Part shown: positions 46,210 to 58,439 of the stretch, one piece after another
How the letters are laid out: each line of letters starts with the position of its first letter
Numbering within the stretch: position 1 is the stretch's first letter
Assembly (NCBI GenBank): GCA_951812925.1
Contig: OX638369.1
Span: 54,696,373-54,760,372 of the forward strand
Origin: Calliopum simillimum
Lineage: Eukaryota > Arthropoda > Insecta > Diptera > Lauxaniidae
Direction of reading: 5' to 3'
DNA: 64,000 nucleotides
The notes under the pieces: model-generated
The model's input: the letters and a program-made list of their open reading frames with translations, nothing else
Database searches by the model: none
Told to the model about the DNA's origin: nothing
Translations under genes and position numbers: made by a program

Positions 46210-47190
46210 ATCTTGTTGTCTGAAATAGAATATTTTAACCCATTAATTCCTGTTTTTATTGGAGTTTTTGACCCTTTTCTCACAAAGAGTAAAATCATTT
46301 TGGACCCATTTTCCAAGACCTGGGTATAAAAAAACTTTCAATTGGGACTGACTACATTTTAAAAATCTTTCCGTGTAAAAATTATAATGAAATCACACAA
46401 GAAACATTAGCTCTTATTTTATTGAAGTTTTGGACCCTTTTTCACTAGGGGTAAAATCGTAACCTATGTTTTTATTTTTTATAGAAGTTTCGGTTATTTT
46501 TACAATAGCGCTAAAATATTAACCCATTAGCTCCTTTTTTTGAGAGTTTTGGATCCTTTTACACTAGGGGTCAAATCCTAACCCATTAGCTACTTTTTTA
46601 TGGGAGTTTTAGACCATTTTACACTAGGGGTAAAATCTAAGCACATGTTTTTATGGGAATATTGGACCTCTTTTTCACTTACGGCAAAATTTTAACCCAG
46701 TAGCTCCTTTTCTATGGGATTTTTAAATCCATTTTTCACTAGGGGTAAAATCATAACCCATATCTTTGTGAGAATTTTGGACTCCTTTCTCACTAGGGGT
46801 AAAATCTTTTTGGACCCATTTTCCAAGACCTGAGTTTAAATATTCTACGGAAAATTTCACTAGGGGCTATATTTTGGAAAAATTTTCTAGTGTAAAAATC
46901 AACGAAATCACACCAGAAACATTTGCTTTTTTCTATTGCAATTTTTTGAACCCTCTTACACAAGGGGTAAAATTGTAACCTATGTTTTTATGGGAATGTT
47001 TGATCCCTTTTCACTAGGGGCAAAATCTTTATCCATTAGCTCGTGTTTTTATGGGGTTTTAAATCCCTCTTTTACTAGGGAAAATCGTAGCCCATAATTT
47101 AATGGGAATCTCGGACCCATTTTTCTCTAGGGCTAAAATCACAACCTACCAGCTCTGGTTTTTATGAGTCTTTTCTGACTTATTTGCCAA
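46210..47190. repeat. Degenerate array of TAACCCATTAGCTCC / CACTAGGGGTAAAATC units
   Basis: More than ten diverged units of about 70-100 bp have the plan TAACCCATTAGCTCC, TTTTTATGGGA, TTTTGGACCC, CACTAGGGGTAAAATC. CCATTTTCCAAGACCTG recurs within it at a larger spacing (near 46305, 46822 and 47190). The same motifs occur singly at 15.9-16.1 and 34.0 kb. Confidence 0.6.
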
Positions 47191-47459
47191 GACCTGGGAT
47201 TTAATAGGTTAAGGTTTTTCATAAAAATATTCCACGAAAGATTTGCTAGGGGCCTCTTAATACAAGAATTGCCTAAAATTTAAGAATAATATGTTATAAG
47301 TGACAGGAAACGTGGCATTTCCAATAAGACAAAGGCTTTTAAATGTCACGCAACGAATAGTTATTAAGGATATTGCCATTAAAATTCACACAAACACTTA
47401 CAATTGTTTAGCTAAGACGAGTATTGTCAATTTCGACAAGAGGCCCTGGCCCTACTCAT

Positions 47460-49805
47460 TAGGGTGCAGCACTTTTTCGAAATAATGGGAAAATTACAGG
47501 TTGCATCAAAGATTATCTTGGAAGCAGGCCTTTTAACAAAGACTGCATACTTAGTTTTGGTCAAAACCCCCGAAAAGATGGCCCGCCCGGGGCTTGAATG
47601 AAGGTCTAAACGACAAAAATCATTGTTTTTTCGCAGTTTTTTTATTTTATCTCAAAAACCACGAAACTATTGGTAGTAATTCATTCTAAATCTTTGAAAT
47701 CGATTTATTTTCTACATTTTTTGTTTTGTTTCTCATTGGTCTACAGTGAAGTTTGCCCTATGGAAGACCCGGAAGAAGTTCAAATTTTTTGATTCAAAAA
47801 ACGGTTTTTTTCCTATAACTCAAGATACAAGAGACACACAAAAATTTTAGAACTCAATTCCAAAAGTAAACAGTTTCCCGCTAGAGGCCGAAATTTGTTA
47901 AAAATAATTGTATATCATGAAAAAGCGACCTTTTATTGCTTTGGTTTTAAAATATACCCATACTTTTGATTAGAAACTGATGCAAAAATTAAGAGCTTTT
48001 TAACATGGTCTTTAGAATGGAAATCGGATTGAAATTGCGCGAGATATGATAGTTCTTATATACTTGGTATTTTTTGTAAAGTTATGATTTTGGGTATTTT
48101 TGTTTCACAGTGTATTTTGCATCCACAACTTAAGATTTTTTTATGTTTATTACCTTACGTTAAAGGACGATAAACAGCGCAACTTTTAAGACCGAAAATG
48201 TCAAAATTGGTTTGTAGTTTAATTGCGAATTTCAGCCTGAGAGTTTGGATTTTTTTCAATTTTTGTCAAATACAGCTTTTTTTGAGTATGAGCGAACGTA
48301 TACCCTAAATACCGTAGAAAATGTGTACTATTAAGTCCCAAAAATTGTAGAAAATATATTTTGCTATATTTTGCTTCTAATAATCATCTTTCCACAGCTA
48401 ACAATTTGTGCCCTAGAAGCCGATTTTTGTGATAAAAAAATCGGATTTTTAGAAATTTTAATTTCGAAGCAACCTTTTGATGTTTTTGCTTGCAAATTTT
48501 CCCAAAATTTTTGTAAAGAATTTAAGATAAGGTTAAAAGCTTTCAAACGTAGTTTTTAGAATAGAAATTGGTTGAAATTTACGCGAGATATGACAGTTTT
48601 TATATACTCTGTGATACAAAAAATAACCAAAAATCATATCTGCACAATAAAAAAATACTCTTATATCTCTCTCTTACAACTTTTATATCTTGCGTAAATT
48701 CCAACCGATTTCTATTCTAAAAACTACGTTTGAAAGCTTTTAACCTTATCTTAAATTCTTTACAAAAATTTTGGGAAAATTTGCAAGCAAAAACATCAAA
48801 AGGTTGCTTTTAACTTTTTCTTAAGTGCCCTTTTAAAATTTTTGGAAAATTTGTAAGCAAAAACATCAAAAGGTCGCTTCAAAATAAAAATTTCTAAAAA
48901 TATGATTTTTTTTTTTTCACAAAAATCGGCCTCTAGGGCACAAACTGTTAGCTGTGGAAAGATAACTTTCAGGAGCAAAATATGGTAAAATATATTTTTT
49001 TATATTTGACAAAAATTGAAAAAAATCCAAACTCTCAGGTCGAAATTCGCAAGAAAGCTACAAACCGATTTTGACATCCTTGGCCTGAAAGTTGCGCTGT
49101 TTATCGTTCTTTAACGTAAGGTAATACACATAAAAAAATTTTAATTTGCGGATGCAAAATACACTGTGAAACAAAAATACCCAAAATCATAACTTTACAA
49201 AAAATATCAAGTATGTAAAAACTGTCATGTCTCGCGGAAATTTCGACCGATTCCTACTTTAAAGGCAACGTTTGAAAGCTCTTGATTTCTCCATTAGTTT
49301 CTTATTATAATTTTGGGTATGTTTCAAAACAAAAACATAAAAAAGTCGCTTTTACATGATATTCAATTATTTTTAACAAATTTCGGCCTCTAGCGGGAAA
49401 CCGTTTACTTTTGGAATAAAGATTTCAAAGCAAAACTATAGGAAAACAGATTTCCTACATTAATTGAGGTCTAAATCAAAAAATTTGAACTTCTTCCGGG
49501 ATTTCCACAGGGCAAACTTCACTGTAGAGCAATGAGAAAAAAAAAAGAGGTAGAAAATTAATCCCTTTCAAAGATTTAGGAAGAATTACTACCAATAGTT
49601 TCGTGGTTTTTGATATAAAATAAAAAAACTGCTAAAAAACAATGATTTTTGTCGTTTAGACCTTCAGACCTTCATTCAAGCCCCGGGCGGGCCATCTTTT
49701 CGGGGGTTTTGACCAAAACTAAGTATGCAATTTTTGTTTTAAGATTTTAATCTATGATAATTTTTAATGCACTCATTTTTTTTTTTTGAATTTTGCTGCA
49801 CCCTA
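47460..49805. mobile_element. 2.35-kb hAT-type foldback
   Basis: It starts TAGGGTGCAGCA, ends TGCTGCACCCTA and has an exact 8-bp duplication CTACTCAT on each side (47452-47459 and 49806-49813). Two arms of about 1.15 kb meet near 48650 and are reverse complements with scattered differences, including the GATGGCCCGCCCGGGGCTTG stretch. Open frames on either strand are mirror copies. No transposase is present. Confidence 0.85.
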
Positions 49806-49849
49806 CTACTCATGTGAATGTATATAAAAAACATCAGATTGATATATAT

Positions 49850-50155
49850 AAAGTAGTATCACTGTATGAATTGGCTGTCATTACTGTCAAAAAATTGGGC
49901 TCGGTTTTCATGAAAACTTTACTTGAAAGTATGAATGTTATAACATTAAGTTGAAATAATTAAAACTGTTAATAAACTGACCAGCTCATGGCATTTAGAA
50001 TTGCTTCATTCAAAACATCTGACTTCAAATTGGTTGGTATATTGTTATTTGATTCCCTATCAGTCTACAACACAATGTCAAAGCACAACGACATATGTAC
50101 CACAATAATTATGACACATTCACGTTATGATATTACTTTTGCTCCACTATGTATA
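49850..50155. mobile_element. Worn relative of the MITE at 3137
   Basis: GAATTGGCTGTCATTACTG, CGGTTTTCATGAAAACTTTACTTGA and, at the right, GATATTACTTTTGCTCCACT match the order in 3137-3316, with an insertion between. The stretch 50156-51180 has no recognised gene. Confidence 0.3.
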
Positions 50156-51186
50156 TTTTTGTAAGCAGTGTGTACTCTTTCTTAAAGTATTTCTTTACTG
50201 AAACTTTAAGTTCCTTCAATTTCAATCAAATTCTATACTTCGAGGAGTGTTGCCAATATCTAATTGTAATTCATAATATGACATTTAATTAAATTTGCTT
50301 TCAACCAACACGACGTATGATTAATTGTAATTAAAATCGCCGTATTGTATTGAGCAACTCGTTATAATTATCAAAACTGTTAACTACACGTACAATATTA
50401 CTAGGTATTAATTAAATATTCAATTAATGAACTTACAAAATACATATGTACATATATGTACATAAATATGTGGTTATCATTTAACTCAGTTTCATATATA
50501 CGTAATAGGTGTATTAACCTATACTATTTGCACATATTTAGATGAATGACAATTGCAAATATTTGAAAGATTCAAGGTGGCCGCAAGTGAAATTCATATT
50601 CATTCAATCTCATTAAGTACAAATTCCAATTGCAAAATTCTACTATTGAGGAAATCAGTAAATAAAATGTAGGCATAACTTTAATTAAATGCATAGGATA
50701 AGCCATAAAGTTTGTTAAAATACAAGGTGACGCAAAACATGAATTGGCCCTAATTTTGTTAGAAATGAGAAAACCTTCTTATTTTTGCTGAAATCAATAA
50801 TCCTAAATCTCCTGAGTAAAATTAAATGCTTTTTAAAATCGAAACTTAGGCGCTTTTTTAGGGCTAGTGATTTCAGCAAAAGAAAAGAGTACCCTACGTC
50901 GCACTATGGTTTTTTTATTGGCAAAAAAGCAAACAAAATTCACAACAAGGACACGGTATCTTAAAAAAAATCAAACTTGAAATTACAGGTTATACATTCA
51001 CCTATCTTAAAAGATACCCGCTTTTTCCAAAATCTGACCCACAAAATTAGTGACACGTGTCGAAATCTCTTGAATTTTGTAAAATCGTCTTTTCTGATTA
51101 AAACTATTAGCAGCATTGAATGCAGGAGTGACATATGAATAAATTAATGTGCATTCAATCAAGTCAAATAAGATGAAATCAACACA

Positions 51187-51785
51187 AAGAGAAAATGGGC
51201 GGTGCCACGCCCTAAAAAGAAATTCGTCATATCTCCAAAGCTATTAGACGTAGATAGATAAGATTCGGTAAGTTTGTAAAAGCCACAGAGAGAAATAACA
51301 TTCAATAGCAAAGTGGGCGGTGCCACGCCCCAAAAATATAAAGCACAACATATCTCCTGAAATATTTGAGCTATTTAGATGAGATTTGGAAAATATACCG
51401 GGTCATTAAGACAAATTAGATCTGATGGTGGTGCCGCGCAGACAGGCAGAGCTACATGCATGAACATGTTACCAATAGAAAAGGGTGGCAAATGTTAAGG
51501 ATGTGTTCATTGTTGAGTGTAGTACCGCCCATTTTTTCAGCAAATATTATTTGACTCACTGGCTTTTATATATGTATATACCGAAACTCATCCATATAGC
51601 TCAAACAGTTTCGGAGACATAATAAGTTTTATATTTGTAGGGCGTGGTACCACCCACTTTTTCAGTGGATGTTATTTCTCTCTGTTCCTATTACAAACAT
51701 ATCAAATCTTATCTATCTGTGTTTAATAGTTTCGAAGATATGAAGAATTTCTTTTTGGGGCGTGGTACCGCCCATTTTCACTTTG
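51187..51785. repeat. Inverted pair of GGGCGGTGCCACGCCC modules
   Basis: Left AGAAAATGGGCGGTGCCACG...AAAGTGGGCGGTGCCACGCCCC faces right GGGCGTGGTACCACCCACTTT...GGGGCGTGGTACCGCCCATTTTC. The arms are about 230 bp and diverged around a 100-bp spacer. The left modules carry a CATATCTCCAAAGC segment whose complement is found in the right arm. Confidence 0.55.
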
Positions 51786-51851
51786 AGTTGATTTTACTGC
51801 GCTGACTCCTTTAAATTATTGAACGAAACATTTTTTACCAACATTACTCAC

Positions 51852-51984
51852 CAATTATATTTAGCTGAAAAGCCATTGACATTTTTGGTTCCGTGTTAAC
51901 TTGACATTCGTAAATGCCGCCATCACGTGGCTGTGGCGCCTTTATGTGTAACACCCACTCACGTGCATCTTTGGATTGGGTAGC
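51852..51984 (-). CDS. Dpr-family Ig receptor, exon with end of Ig domain 1
   Basis: This 133-nt exon starts after TTTTCAG in phase 0 and ends at G|GTGAGT in phase 1. It codes ATQSKDAREWVLHIKAP, QPRDGGIYECQVNTEPK and MSMAFQLNII, strands E-G of Ig domain 1. The YECQVNTEPK block is a hallmark of Dpr proteins and includes the second disulphide cysteine. The usual D-S-G before I-Y-E-C reads D-G-G here. The next exon lies 31.8 kb away, beyond most of the transposons described. Confidence 0.93.
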
Positions 51985-52289
51985 CTGAAAATAATGGTGC
52001 AAAAACGTATAAATATAGTGCATTTTTATTTAACAAAAAGTCATGGCGTAGAGAGAGGTGCACGTATTTTAACTTTATGTAAATCCGTTTAATTTAATTT
52101 TGTTGGCTTTTTACTTTAAGTCAGTTATTTGCAGCTGATCGGCTTTTAGTCCATCAATTAGGGATTTTTATTTTTTTTTTTTTAACATTGATATGGCAAA
52201 TTTAATTGAATAAATACAACATTTTTGCTACCAATATGCTAACACATTTTCAGCACACTCTCAACCCTCTTTCATGTATAGATACTCAC

Positions 52290-52367
52290 CTCAAAGCGTT
52301 TATCTGATGTGTAACTTGATGTGGCTACTGTAAGGATATGCAGATCACGTTTACGAATCCATGATAC
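52290..52367 (-). CDS. Dpr-family Ig receptor, exon with core of Ig domain 1
   Basis: This 78-nt, phase 0/0 exon codes VSWIRKRDLHILTVATSSYT and SDKRFE. The WIRKRD-HILT block carries the core tryptophan and is nearly invariant in the Dpr family. The acceptor is ACACAG, the donor GAG|GTGAGT. A 305-bp intron separates it from the next exon. Confidence 0.94.
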
Positions 52368-52557
52368 CTGTGTATGCACGAATGAAAATAAAAAAGGAGA
52401 GGGTTGAATAAACAGAAATTGATTAATTGATGGAAATTGATAGAGGAAGAGAATTGTTTGCATTTAAATTTTGTTTTTTAAATTAATGCAACAGTAGTCT
52501 TTAAAATATTTTAAAATGTGTGCACCTTTTTTTATTTCTTGATTAGTCTGATTGCGG

Positions 52558-53130
52558 GAATTGTGCATGCCGCTTATGAGTAGGCACAGTGATGTGTTGA
52601 GTTTAAAATTACGATAACTCATGAACAGTGAGTCACATGTTCAAAGCAAAAATATTTATTTATAGGGAATTACTTGCACTATAAGCTACATATACATTTT
52701 TTTTTCATATCACCTGTAGTTTAGGAGATATTTTTTAACAAACCTGAAATTTAGATAAAAACCGTTTTTGTAAAAAATCTCCAAAACGGTTCGTTCTAGA
52801 AAAAAAAAAAATTTGCTCGCATTTTGTAGAACGTTCAATTCTCTATAAGGTTCTCTTCGAACTGCTTTTTCATACGACTTACCGTTCATGAGATATCGCG
52901 CCTTGAAAATTATTCAAAATTGAACTTTGTTCTATGCGCACTACTATGTTCAATTTTGAATGATTTTCAAGTTGCGATATCGAATGAAGGGTAAGTCTGA
53001 CGAAAAAACAGTTCGAAGAGACCCTTATAGGGAATTGAACGTTCTACAAAATGCATGAAAAATTTTTTTCTAGGACGAACCCTTTTTGGAGCTATTTTGA
53101 CAAAATGTTTTTTTTTTTAAAAAAAAGCGT
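52558..53130. repeat. Short foldback, same family as 32350-33730
   Basis: TGTGCATGCCGCTTATGAGTAGG begins an arm that folds back on itself around 52930. It matches the inner part of the larger foldback at 32670-33420, but the outer arms are missing. Confidence 0.55.
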
Positions 53131-54186
53131 AAAATCCAAATTTGAGGTCGAAATTAGGCCACCACCCAAAAGTTTTGAGATATTTAAGGTTAAGTACACG
53201 AAAAATTGATATTTTGGATATTTTTGATATTAGATGCAGACTGCACAAAATATTCGTAATTTGTTTTTAACAAATTTATCACATAGTTCTATTCTATCCC
53301 TTAAAACGTGCCATACGATACAACCTTCAAAAGTTATGACCGATTTAAGATGACGGCTTGAAATCACATATAACATGTGGACATCATGGTGTTGTCTTAA
53401 ATCTACCATAACTTTTGAAGGAAGTACGTTATTGCACTTTTCAGGAGCTCGTTTTGAAAAGAAAGTGTGGTACTAAGTACTGAGAGTAATGAGTTATGTA
53501 AAAAAAATAACGAAAATTTTGTGAAGTCCACAACTTACCCCAAAAGTAACAAAAATACTTTTTCGTATATTAATCTCAAATATATCTATTTTTTAAAAAA
53601 CTTAATGCAATAGTTTTTCGCAACTTTCCGCAAGTAACTAGGATTAGTAAGTAGTATCTTCTAAAAGGAAATTGAAAAACAGTTTCTTCTTTTTTGTCCG
53701 TTTTTTGCAACCAGACTTTGAATAAATCGGAATCGCAGAAGGTTAAGTTACCTGACAAAAAAATTCACTAAAAAAAACGGCCAAAGAATAACAAAATCTA
53801 ACTAATTTTGGGAACAAATACGAACAAATAATTTACTCAAAGTTCGAAATTTAAAATAATTTTAAAAATCAGGGGTCTTATTTGAATTTCAGATTTTTCC
53901 ACAGAAAACAAAAATATATTTTAATGTTTTAATGTTTTATAAGAACAACTTGGAAGCCAGATAGCAGTCCATGCTCTGAAGCCCTAAAGAAGCAAATTGT
54001 CGAATTAAAGCAAGACAAAAAATAAAAATGTCAAAAATTGATGATGTCTATTTACTTCATAAGACCGATTTTCTTCATAAGCATATTTTTTTTTTATAGG
54101 AAAACGAAAAGGTAAACCAAAGAAATTTTCATGCAATTTACCAAAACATTACAATAGCACTGAAAACACTAGAATTGCATGAACAT

Positions 54187-56014
54187 TAGAGTGGTTCAAA
54201 ATCCGAAAGTGTTAAAAAGTCAAGGTGCGAGCGACTTTTCTGAATCCTTGGATCCTGCTGATTACAAAAAGTGCTTTGGAACCAATAAAAAATTGCGTTT
54301 AGATATTCCGCAACGAGCTTGAAGGCACTTTTTTAGGAATTTTTGAGTTTTTGAGTACTTCTTTTAATTTAAACGCTACGTCTTTTTAACCAGATAAGGT
54401 ATTTGACAAAAATTAAATCGCATTTTTTTAAAAATATGTTGAGCCATATTCTGCATTAATAATAATTAATCTACTCATTTCCAATTTTTTTTAGCGGAGC
54501 TTTAAACTTCAAAATTTGTTAATTTTTTGAGGTGTTTGCACTTTCAAGAACAGATTTTTTTCTTATTTTGCTCTAGCGAATTTTTTTTTAAATTTTTTTA
54601 TTTTTATGCATTAATTTATCTTTGATATAATTTCAACAAGTAAGCTATTAGTAATACTTTTACTCACTAAAAACAATTAAGTATAATTAAATTGGACTTA
54701 AAAAAAATTAATTTTCATGTTTTCAAGGCATTAAAATAAGATATCTTAATGGGATGACGTAAGGTACCACTTTTTTCTTATAGAATCATTAGTTCCTAAT
54801 CTTCTGAGTAGAACAACATTCTTTGCAATATCGAAACCTTGGCACTTCATGTTATTTTTGGCAAAATAGGTTAATAGATAGTTTTCATAGATCTTCTAAG
54901 GAAACCAAAAAAACAAATAAATCAAAATGAAACTAAAATAGCCATTTTCGATGTATTTGTTGATGCTGATTCCGAATTCAGTCTCAAAATTGCTGTATCT
55001 TGTACGGTTAAGGAGATATTTTTACATAAAACTATAAGAAACACCGTTTTGCTCTTTTTAAAGTGAAATTACAAGTCAATGTTACTTCCAACCACAAAAA
55101 GTGGTATAGTGGTTAAAAGTGCCAGTCTGTTTCTTTAAAATTCAATTTAAATTATACCGACATCTTTTTTATTCTCGGAGTTATTCTAACCTAAAAAGTT
55201 GAAAAAGTGGACAAAACTGTTTTTTTTTTGTTACTTCTGCTTACGATATTTCGGAGGAACAAAGAGGTATCGTTACAATTTAAATGCAGTTTTGAAGAAA
55301 AAGGCTGTCACAGCTTCAAAAATAGCAAAAACGGTGTTTGTTGCATTTTTAGGTTAGGATACCTCTGAAACCGTATGAGGAAGAGCAATTCTGAGACCAG
55401 ATTTAGAATTTTCATGAACGCATACATCGAAAATGACATCGAATGTTGTTTCGGTTTTATCATGAAAATTTTAAACTCAAAGTTTTTTTTCTGGCCAAAT
55501 TTGATTACACTTTACTGTTTTTGGTAAGTAAAGTGAAGCTTATGGATTAGTAGTTGAATTCGGTTGATAGATAAATGAATGCCTAAAAAAATAAAAGCAA
55601 AAAATAAAATTTCCTCCAGCAAAATAAGAAAAAAATTGGTTCTTGAATGTGCAAACACCTCAAAAAATTAACAAATTTTGAAGTTTAAAGTGCTTCTAAA
55701 AAAAATTGTGAAAGAGTAGATTAACTATTATTGATGCAGAATTTGGCTCAATATATTCTTAAAAAATGCAATTTAATTTTTGTAAATACCTTATCTGGCT
55801 ATAAAGATATAGCGTTTAAATTAAAAAAAGTACTCAAAAACACAAAAATTCCTAAAAAAGTACATTCAAGCTCGTTGCGGAATATCTAAACGCAATTTTT
55901 TTTTGGTTCCAAAGCACTTTTTGTAATCAGCAGGATCCAAGGATTCAGAAAAGTCGCGCGCACCTTGACTTTTTAACACTTTTGGTTTTTCCATACAAAA
56001 TATGGACCACTCTA
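54187..56014. mobile_element. 1.83-kb hAT-type foldback
   Basis: It starts TAGAGTGGTTCAAAA, ends GGACCACTCTA and has an exact 8-bp duplication ATGAACAT on each side (54179-54186 and 56015-56022). The arms of about 880 bp meet near 55090. Its first bases resemble those of the element at 21383 (TAGAG-GG-TCAAA). The DNA on both sides (CTTCATAAGCATATTTTTT and its complement near 56055) is itself inverted, so it landed inside an older inverted-repeat element. Confidence 0.85.
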
Positions 56015-57128
56015 ATGAACATTTCTTTGGTTTATTTTTTGAATTCCTATAAAAAATATGCTAACGAAGAAAATCAGGTACAAATTACATATCAAAAGTA
56101 AGAAAATAAATTGGGCTTTCATAATTTGTTACCAAAACTATGTGTTAATAATACAGTTTTTGGAAAAAAAGTGCATTAAAAAAAAAAATCTGATCAAAAT
56201 TTTCGAAAAATTGCCATATCTCGAAAACGACGACTCGAGTTTAAAATTTTGGTGCTCAAATTTTATAGTCAATTAAAATACCTTTCATATGATACCAATA
56301 TTATAAAAATTCATCAAAGAGTTTCGAACTTATACCGGATTTTATTAAGCAATATCCCGATGTTCCGATGGCTATATCTGCTTCAGTTTTGCGAATTTCG
56401 AAAAATGGAACTTAAAAAAGTTGTTCACAATTGTTCCAGGAATCTAACATTTTCAGCTTTTCTACTGAACTGCAATCACCCTGTATACTTTTCTCTACCT
56501 GCGACGCATCCTTCTCCGCTTTATAAAGACAAAGCGAATATAAAGAGATTATAGAGTGAAAGAAGAGATTATAACGGAAAGCAATTAAAAAGAAACTTTC
56601 ACAAAAAATAAAAAACAGAATACTGTACCATTGAGCAAAAAAAAAAAAAAAATAGTTTCTGCTCTTTTTGATAGGATAAGAAAAACAGATAAGCCTTTGT
56701 CTGATATAGAATTTAAGAGTGCGCAAACCTTTCCAAAATTCTCTTTGAATTATATCTTATTTTTTCTACGTAATATTGTGAATTGAAACTCGTTTTCTTA
56801 AACTGGAAATACTCCCTATGAAGGTCTAAGCTACAAATTTAATTTTTTCTTTCTGTACCTAAACTCGAATATACCCAACCGAACTTTTAGCTGGACAGAA
56901 AAATACCTATTTTTATTGTTTTCTTGCAATAGTACATCACCATTTTCATTTTCTTAGTTCTAAGCTACTTACTACATAAATTTGTATTTCATAGCATCTG
57001 TTTGTTCAGACTTAAATACCATCTATTTAATTTCGCACACAGATTCAGTAACCAAGCACTTGAAACTGATCCAATGAAATCGTCTTAATTGCACTCACAG
57101 CCAGCACACAGCGGAGTACACAACTTAC

Positions 57129-57544
57129 CGACTTATCATTCAGCTGATCCACGCGACATCTAATTGTTGCCTCAGCTTGGCCAGTACGCGCTGTGATATT
57201 ACGCGGCATACCAAAGTCAAAAACCAGTTGTTTATCCACTTCCGCTTCCGTTTCAATTACCGTAGCAGCAGCAGCGTCGGCAACAGCAGCAGCAGATGTA
57301 CGCGCCACGTCAATGATGGAGAAACTCTTCAAGGTGTGATTTACAGTCAACGTCGTCTTTTCAATTGCCGCAAGTAGTTGGCTTTGCTGTTGTTGTTGTT
57401 GTTCAAGTTGTTGTTGCTGTTGCGGATGTAAATGTTGTTGTTGTTGTTGCTGCTGGAGATTTTCTTGCTGCTGCTGATGCTGCAATGCTGTGTGGTTTTC
57501 AGCTGTTGCTGTTGAAATATTCAAGGCGTTCACTTGAAGTATCG
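57129..57544 (-). CDS. Dpr-family Ig receptor, exon with start of Ig domain 1
   Basis: The exon ends DKS|GTAAGT in phase 0. It codes, from the N-terminal side, a polyglutamine region (CAA/CAG-rich, about 35 Q within 60 residues), an Ala-rich linker, then DKQLVFDFGMPRNITARTG and QAEATIRCRVDQLNDKS. The last is the A-C strands of Ig domain 1 with its first cysteine; the core tryptophan follows in the next exon. I begin it after CTTTAG at 57545-57546, preceded by a long pyrimidine tract. An ATG at 57614 gives an alternative start whose T-rich codons would read as a signal peptide (MFISISFLLLLIFLFL...), so the true 5' end is uncertain. Any earlier exon lies further upstream or beyond the window. 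Confidence 0.85.
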
Positions 57545-57619
57545 CTAAAGTAGTGAAAGCAAAAGATAAAAATAAGAAAATGAGCAACAACAAGAAAGAG
57601 ATAGAGATAAACATAAAGA

Positions 57620-58430
57620 GTTACGTTTAAAGGTTAAAAGTTTATGAGTTGTTTGAATTAGGATTTGCATTTGGAAAAGTGTCTGGAGGGTAAAAAGTTA
57701 CTTACGTTGATGAATGAAAACGTAGATGAAAAATTGATATTCATATTAAAGGATTTGGTGTTTTCTTCCACCCGAATACTCAGAATTGCTTTTGGTATTT
57801 AAAGAGTTCGGATGAATTGAATAGGAATTTGAGAAAAATTTGCATAGTAAGAATTTATTGTTTTTTAGTACTTGGAAATTGAAACGTTTCATTTTGGTCT
57901 TATGTTGCTTCTAGAAGTTATGGTAGAATACATTTGTGAAGTTCTTGGAAATTATGTAGCTATACAATTCTTGAAATAAAAGAGTTGAGCGAATACAACC
58001 TTTGTTTTTGATTCTGAAAACTTGGTGGTAAACAAACTGCGGAAACTTTCATTTCAATGTTAAAACAATATGGTAGATGATTTATCTATTGTTTTTCCCA
58101 GATTTCCGAGAGCAGCTGCTGAGGCAGAAAATAATAAAGCATCATCATCATGTCATACGAATTTTTGATTGAATTCCGAAGTAAACCACCTGAGCGTTTC
58201 ACATGTATGATATCAAAAACATAACAGTAATTTCATTTAAAGCTCGAAATTGAACAATTTATTCAAAGAAAACATTTAAATGTCCTCATATTAGGACAAT
58301 TAGAAACAATTGTTTCAAAAACTTGTTTTTAGAAATGTGATGATATTAAGTAAAACCACGACACGACTTTGCACAACTGATAAAAAATAAATATATTCTG
58401 AAAAAATGGCTTAAAATAAGTAACACAAGT
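57620..58430. other. No recognised gene
   Basis: This is upstream of the first visible dpr-like exon and is AT-rich. It could be intron or promoter. I see no exon or element. Confidence 0.3.
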
Positions 58431-58439
58431 AATAATATA

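Noticed and set aside
46210..47190. CRISPR-like array
   Set aside because: Repeats are degenerate without unique uniform spacers, and the DNA is from an animal genome.
56058..56554. Overlapping ORFs with Lys/Ile-rich translations, and TATACTTTTCTCTACCTGCGACGC at 56484
   Set aside because: The ORFs have no family features; the motif is a short Helentron 3' fragment, too worn to list as an element.
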